A stretch of 64,000 nucleotides of DNA from Perkinsus chesapeaki. Lineage: Eukaryota > Perkinsozoa > Perkinsida > Perkinsidae. The notes beneath the pieces are model-generated. The model was given only the letters and a program-made list of their open reading frames with translations, searched no databases and was not told the DNA's origin. The DNA lies in NCBI GenBank assembly GCA_013115145.1, contig JAAPAO010000020.1, forward strand, positions 68,811 through 132,810. Direction: 5' to 3'. The position numbers and the translations under genes were made by a program. Positions 59,001-64,000 of this stretch are shown here, one piece after another (the stretch's first letter is position 1; the number at the start of each line of letters is the position of its first letter).

Positions 59001-62000
59001 TCCAGGAGCAGATTCGTGTAGGAGGGTCGGCGCCCCACCATGTGCTCCAGAGTGTGGAGGCCTTAGGAACTCAGAGCCCGGGAAACCGAGCTGGTAGAGA
59101 AGACAGAGCGGCTGGAGGAGGCCATGGGTGTGGCCAAGGAGAGGCTAGATGCAGAGATAAAAGAGGCTGAAGAGTCAGCAGCTGCTGCTGCCGAGTGCCA
59201 CCAGGATGAGCGTGAAGTAGGCTGACTTGTGGGGCGCAGTAGGTGTTGTTGACTTAGGCATACGAGAGGCAATTGCAGGACTTGGCCGAGCAGATGGCTA
59301 CACTGGAGGCATCCGCAAAGGTTATTGCCGAGGACCTTACAAGAGACGTCGAGAAAGCAAGGTTTGAAGGGAACGAAGCGCATCAATGTTTGGTGAATCA
59401 GAGGGAGGTGGGCCAGGGTTAGAGGGATGGGGTGATTGATGGCATCAGGCCTACGAGAAGATCATTGCCGATCTGGAGGTAAGACTACAGGCAGCTGAGG
59501 AGGCCTTTGATGAGGCCCAGAAAGGATACGCAAAATCCAAGGCTCATGTGGATGCCGAGATAGAAATAAGAAAAAGGGAGGTCTTTGAAGTCATCGCGGT
59601 GAGTTTAGCCCACCCTGGTATTATGCTTATATGCTGAGCAGGCTAAGGAGGATGTTATTAGAGGTCTGGAGGACGAGTTAAAATCATCCACCTTGGCGAA
59701 GGGGAACGCTATGGCAGAAGTGAGTACAGCTTTGGTAAGGAGAGGTGAGGCGAATGTTTAGGTGAAGGAACTGCAGGAGCGGTTGATGGAGGAGAAGGAG
59801 AGATACGCTGAACTTGTCCATGTAACGACTCCCCCTCTTGCTCGGGTTTAAGCAGCTTGCTTCTAGACGCATGAGAGGCACATTGAGGCATTGGAGCGAC
59901 AGATGGAGCAGGCTAAGGCCGGATACGAGAAGCATATAGATGAGGTAGGGAAGGAGCACCTCAAGGAGAAGTTGAGATCGTGTCTATTAGGTTAATAATG
60001 AAATGCATGAGATGCAAACAGACCATGAGGTGGAGATAGCCAGGGTCGGACGAGAGGCTATAATAGAGCACGATGAACTCGTAGAGGTAGAGGAAAAAAA
60101 TTTATTCCTTAGAGTAATTGTCTTCCCGTTGCAGTCCTTCAATGAACGCATGGAGGAGCTTCGTCGAGTGATACAAGAAAGAGACGCTAAAGTGGGAACA
60201 ACCGTGGTAACATCGCGATAACACAGAATTCTGTCCTTAGATCGAGCTGTTGGAAAAGGACTCTTCGGCCCTGGTGGACAGTCTTAAAGAGGCGGCTCGC
60301 ACTGAAGCCACTAGGATTACAGAGGTCTCGTGCTGCTGCTGCTGCTGTTTCCTGCTGTATCATTTAGATCTTGTGAAATGCTGTTCAGGAATATGAGACG
60401 AAACTGGAAGCATTGGAAATCGAGCTCACCAATGCACGCTACGAGGTGGGCACTGCTTATCTGTGCTTTTGGTACTTGCTGTGCAGCTGGCCAAGGCACG
60501 GGAGGAGGGCGACCATCGTTTAAGGGAGATCGCTAATGAGTTTGATAAAGTAGGTTGCACTGTCGAATTTGGTGATAGCGGAATTATTATTAGTTGATAA
60601 CGGAAAAGGAGGCTGAAGTAGAGGAGCAGCTTGGACAAATACAAGAGATTGAACAAACAAAAGAAGCTGAAGTAAGCTCGATTAAGTTGACAGCATTCAA
60701 GCGCTTTTAGAGGGCGAAGAAGGCAGAGCAAGTGCGTGCAGAAATGCAGTCAACTATAGCTCGACTCTTTGAAGAGAAGAACGAGCTCGCTGAAGTGGGT
60801 GGATCCGATCCCTTCGATCTTGCTTTTGCATACTTCAGATGCTGAATAACGTCAAGCTTGAACACGAGAGGCAGCTACAAGAGGTGAGACTAGTACAGAG
60901 GAGTTGGGTGCGGAATATTCAGACAGGAGGCGTCCAAAGCTAGCTCTGATCGGGCCCAGCTTGTGGTGGCTCACTCGGCACTTGTGGCCGATATAAAGGC
61001 ACAGGCTCAAGTGTCTTTGGATGACGCCGAGGATCGGGTAAAGAACGCCGTGGCTAGAGCAGACAAGGCTGAGGCGAAGTTGGAAGAAAAGATGAGCAAG
61101 ATCGGTAGCGTACTGTTGACATGCGTGCACTCTGCTGTAGGTCTATTCCGTAGGTCAGTCTCAAGTGCAGACAGCTGGGCGAATTGAGGAGCTTATGTCA
61201 GCAGTCGAGGACCTGACGTGAGAGAGCTGGCGAGAGCTGCGGCGCTGCCCTCAGTTTCCATGATTTAGGGCACAGAAGTCCGCGCTTGAGAAGCAGGCAA
61301 CGAGTCTGAGAGCTGAACTCGGCCGGGTTAAGTCTTCCATCGGTGATGCTGTGCGGGGAGCCGAGAAAGGATGGGAGGTTGCAGTAGGCGAAATGAGGGG
61401 ATGCAGGGTAGGAGGAGCACGGCGAAGCAGATACGAAACTTGGTGGACCTGCCCGAGCGGTACAAGGCCACTTACGATGACTTTCTTCAAGCTAAAGTAA
61501 GGATCGAAGAGCTAACAAGGGAGCTGGCTGAGGGACATAAGAGCCAGAACCACCTGGAGGAGAGGATAAAGAGGTCGATAAATCCATAAAGAGGCAGATG
61601 AGCTCTCGGGACAGTTCATCATTCCTAGGTTGCAGTCGGGCAAGTTATCATCAAGCGACGAGAAAACAGAGGCTACTGCTAGACAACTGCGATATGAGAT
61701 ACGGCAGCTTAAGGACCAGTACGCGGACCTAGCCACGAGAAATATTGATTTTAAGAGGATGGCAGCGGAGGCAAGATGCGAAGCTATACAGAGTGCCAAG
61801 TGGGTTGAGAGCCTCGCCCTCGTGGGTGAGATAATACTACTGCCTTATTAGACTTATTGTTACCTATAAGCGAGAGAAGGATGCTGCAGTTCTTGAAAAG
61901 GAGGAAGCATTAGCTGGATTGAGGAAATCAAAGTAAGGTGGTTCTCGCATGGAGAGTTGAATTGTCGTGCTTCAGAACCTCCGCAGGACCATCCCCCCAG

Positions 62001-62537
62001 CCGCCGCCAACAGCTGGTCTGAAGTCAGCTAACATATCTGGGAAAGCCTCTACACCCCTACAGCAGCAGCAGCCCAAGCACCGACCGACTCCTTCCGCTA
62101 TGCCGATGAAATCGTCCTTAAAGAAGGCTACTCTTGGTGACACATCCTCGCCCTCGGCTACTACGAAGGAAGCCACGGCAGCAAGCCTTACGAGAGCCTT
62201 ACGACAACCTCCCAGACAGGCGGCGGTCAGGATTCTTACAGCTATATCTATACAGCTTACTGTTCAGGGGAATCCTCGGCCGCCCAGCCCTGCACCCACC
62301 AAGAGCAAGATCGGCACGAAGTTCCTAAAACTGGCCTCTCCCGATGATGCGAAGATCCAAGAGAAGACATCGCCAACCCTCAAGCGGAAGGGTAAGTCTG
62401 GCGTCACTCTCTACAGTACCGGGCTCTTAGAGATTTGAGAAATTTGTTTAATCTCTGACAACTCGTCTTTATCAGAGCCCCCGCCGCCGACCAAGAAACG
62501 AGTGTCGATGTCACCGGAAGAATGCAAGCAACAATGA
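56009..62537 (+). CDS. Giant coiled-coil protein with dozens of small exons
   Basis: Starts MTTPEASERRRTRVRIEVSP. After a Ser-rich head, nearly every exon is heptad coiled coil: ELRNEIGRLQEKIAWMTSKG, QVKYERLERRVEDSDRLQAE, EKVATLKADMERLQATSEEA, MKRAMAEQRAKLEGDMEGLI, KVECAEEELAQARQALESSQ, EELREEVKRLTEAIEVYKGR, and LRYEIRQLKDQYADLATRNI (about 61690). The C-terminus is basic, Pro/Ser-rich (SSLKKATLGDTSSPS), and ends KKRVSMSPEECKQQ-stop at 62537. I estimate 25-30 exons of 40-250 bp with introns of 30-60 bp. One intron (57463-57509) holds a tRNA-like B-box. Such proteins act as golgins, centrosomal or nuclear-scaffold components, but no specific family motif is visible. Confidence 0.8.
57463..57509 (+). 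repeat. 47-bp intron with B-box-like sequence
   Basis: GT-AG intron between ITVMER and DHGEAVEAL. GGCTCGAATCT at 57475-57485 differs from the B-box consensus at two positions. Weaker than the other cases. Confidence 0.35.
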
Positions 62538-62798
62538 CTTCATTGTTATCATAAAGCAGCTGACAAGTTCATATCTGTTCATTGTGTGTAATTCATAGTA
62601 CAAGTATTTCTGCATTTAACATCTCATGGTTATGACCCTCTTCATTTCGGGGACTTTGAAAGCTCTTTTGTTATTGGGTGGAAAACAACTGTCATTTTGC
62701 TGCTGCAGCAGCCCTCCATTATCAAGGGAATTTACCCATCTTCTCCCTGGTCTCCCTTTTATCCCCAATTTTTATTCTAGAGTCTGATCAAACTGTTC
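62538..62798. other. Intergenic region before the permease
   Basis: About 260 bp, T-rich near the end. No coding frame. Confidence 0.3.
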
Positions 62799-64000
62799 AT
62801 GGGCGCCGTTACACCTAAATCCAATGCTACAGGGTGAGTCCTAGCCTAGTCCTATCGAAAACCGATGGTATCTCTCAGGCCTAGCTCAGAAGGAGGACAA
62901 CTAGCTAAGTCTATCATGCCATCTGATACGTCGCGTAAGATAGGTTTATTATCCCTCACCGCGATAGCCTATTTTAACGTCTGCGGAGGTAAGTCGGTGA
63001 CTTCTCGCTAATCTGGTGTTCTCTAGTCAAAGTATTAGTATTACTTTCAACCTTCAGCAAGCCCTTGGTTTATCCCCATATTATCTTTCAGGCCCATTTG
63101 GCTCAGAAGATATTTTCTCGACTGGTGGCCCGCTACTGGGAATTATAGGCGTCTTTGTTGCACTCATTTTGTGGTGCGTTTTGCCGATAGAGTTGCTAAG
63201 CTTAACTATCGCTTTGAATTGATTAGGTCAATTCCTATGTCATTCATGACAGCTGAGCTGTCAAGTGCATTTCCGAGCAATGGTGGATACTCCCTATGGG
63301 TATTGAAACTATTTTAATAATATTTTAATTAGTTCAACATTTCAGGTTAAAGTTGCTTTGGGAAATTTTTGGGCATTCCAAGAGTTGTATTGGTCATGGA
63401 TCGCAGCTGCTGTTGATGCATCGGTTTTTCCTGTAACGTATGTATCACTATAACGTGATTGATTATTTATTTAAAGGTGCTGATTTATGATAGAGTTGCT
63501 CATTTGACTCCTAACACGGTCGGACAACTTAGCTGGATTGCAGCATGGCCTATCAAGATTGTTATTAGTATATTATTAACCATACCGATGTTATTCCCAA
63601 TGGAGTTTACAGGCTTAGGTTAGGGAGAGACTTCATCGATGCTTCCCTTAGCAAGGTTTCTTAGGTATGATTATTATGACTATTTTTATTCTTCTCCCCT
63701 TCGTGGTATTTGTTGTTTGGGGGCTCTTCAAGGTAACTCATTACATTTCGCAGTTTACTCGCCAAATATCCTCTTTATAGGCCGACTTATCAGTGCTGGG
63801 GCAAACAAGATCATTAGATGACTTCAGCTGGGTCAATTGGGCGGTCATTTGCTTTTGGAGAATGACTGGCGTAGTTCAAACAGTAGAGTGTTATTCGGCA
63901 ATAATGTGGCTGCTCCATCAGATGAACGCGATATCAACCGTTGCTGGTGAAGTAAAACGGCCAGAAAGGACGCCAATTAGGGCATGCCTGTGGTGTATGG
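62799..64000 (+). CDS. APC-superfamily permease, LAT/PUT (polyamine/amino-acid) type, truncated at window edge
   Basis: Plasma-membrane cation-coupled uptake of polyamines or amino acids in known members. Exons in phase: MGAVTPKSNATG, PSSEGGQLAKSIMPSDTSRK, IGLLSLTAIAYFNVCGG (helix 1 with the GG unwinding site), PFGSEDIFSTGGPLLGIIGV, SIPMSFMTAELSSAFPSNGG (family motif AELSxAFPxNGGY), ALGNFWAFQELYWSWIAAAV, PIKIVISILLTIPMLFPMEF and MIIMTIFILLPFVVFVVWGL, then DDFSWVNWAVICFWRMTG and MNAISTVAGEVKRPERTPIR (matching the STLAGEVxxPxxTFP motif). The frame is still open at base 64000, so roughly the C-terminal half is missing. Introns of about 50-100 bp. Confidence 0.87.

Overview
The window is nuclear DNA of a protist, most likely an alveolate of the Perkinsozoa (Perkinsus-like). 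The evidence is the mix of families (beta-alpha fused proton-translocating transhydrogenases as in coccidian alveolates, a RAP-domain protein with a presumed organellar leader, a DUF4833 protein, a TEDC1-like flagellar protein), very short introns (about 20-135 bp) that break most genes into many small exons, and compact spacing on both strands. Taxon assignment is inference; I saw no rRNA, mitochondrial or spliced-leader sequence to fix it. There is a 100-N assembly gap at 17969-18068. All gene models were built by eye from reading frame, splice phase and protein-family match, so exon edges are approximate where stated.

Layout. 0.7-5.4 kb (minus): an unrecognised two-membrane-span protein, then a p23/Sba1 Hsp90 co-chaperone. 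5.8-7.9 kb (plus): an ERK-type MAP kinase. 9.2-16.3 kb (plus): two tandem intronless NAD(P) transhydrogenases. 16.7-21.3 kb (minus): a coiled-coil protein, a protein with 13-residue tandem repeats that runs into the gap, a PPIL3-type cyclophilin and a CHCH protein. 22.1-34.2 kb (plus): a TauD-type dioxygenase, a helical protein, a dual-specificity phosphatase, a DUF4833 protein, a BTB (KCTD-type) protein and a RAP-domain protein. 35.3 kb (plus): an intronless Mei2-like RNA-binding protein. 37.4-51.1 kb (minus): an EF-hand-like protein, an RS/Q-rich protein, a chromatin reader with two CW zinc fingers and a chromodomain, a TFIP11/Ntr1 splicing factor and an LRR protein. 51.3-62.5 kb (plus): a CAP10 glycosyltransferase, a GT34 glycosyltransferase, a TEDC1-like protein and a giant coiled-coil protein. 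A polyamine/amino-acid permease of the LAT/PUT type runs off the right edge.

The most unusual signal is that several short introns of unrelated genes contain tRNA-like sequence, usually a T-arm/B-box and in the best case an A-box, D-arm, B-box and T-run. The clearest is the 85-bp intron at 31107-31191. This suggests that tRNA-derived elements have been turned into introns, or have inserted into them, repeatedly in this genome. Other points are patchy near-identity of the two transhydrogenases (likely gene conversion), introns down to about 20-36 bp, a small palindromic motif recurring near splice sites, and the CW-CW-AT-hook-chromodomain architecture.
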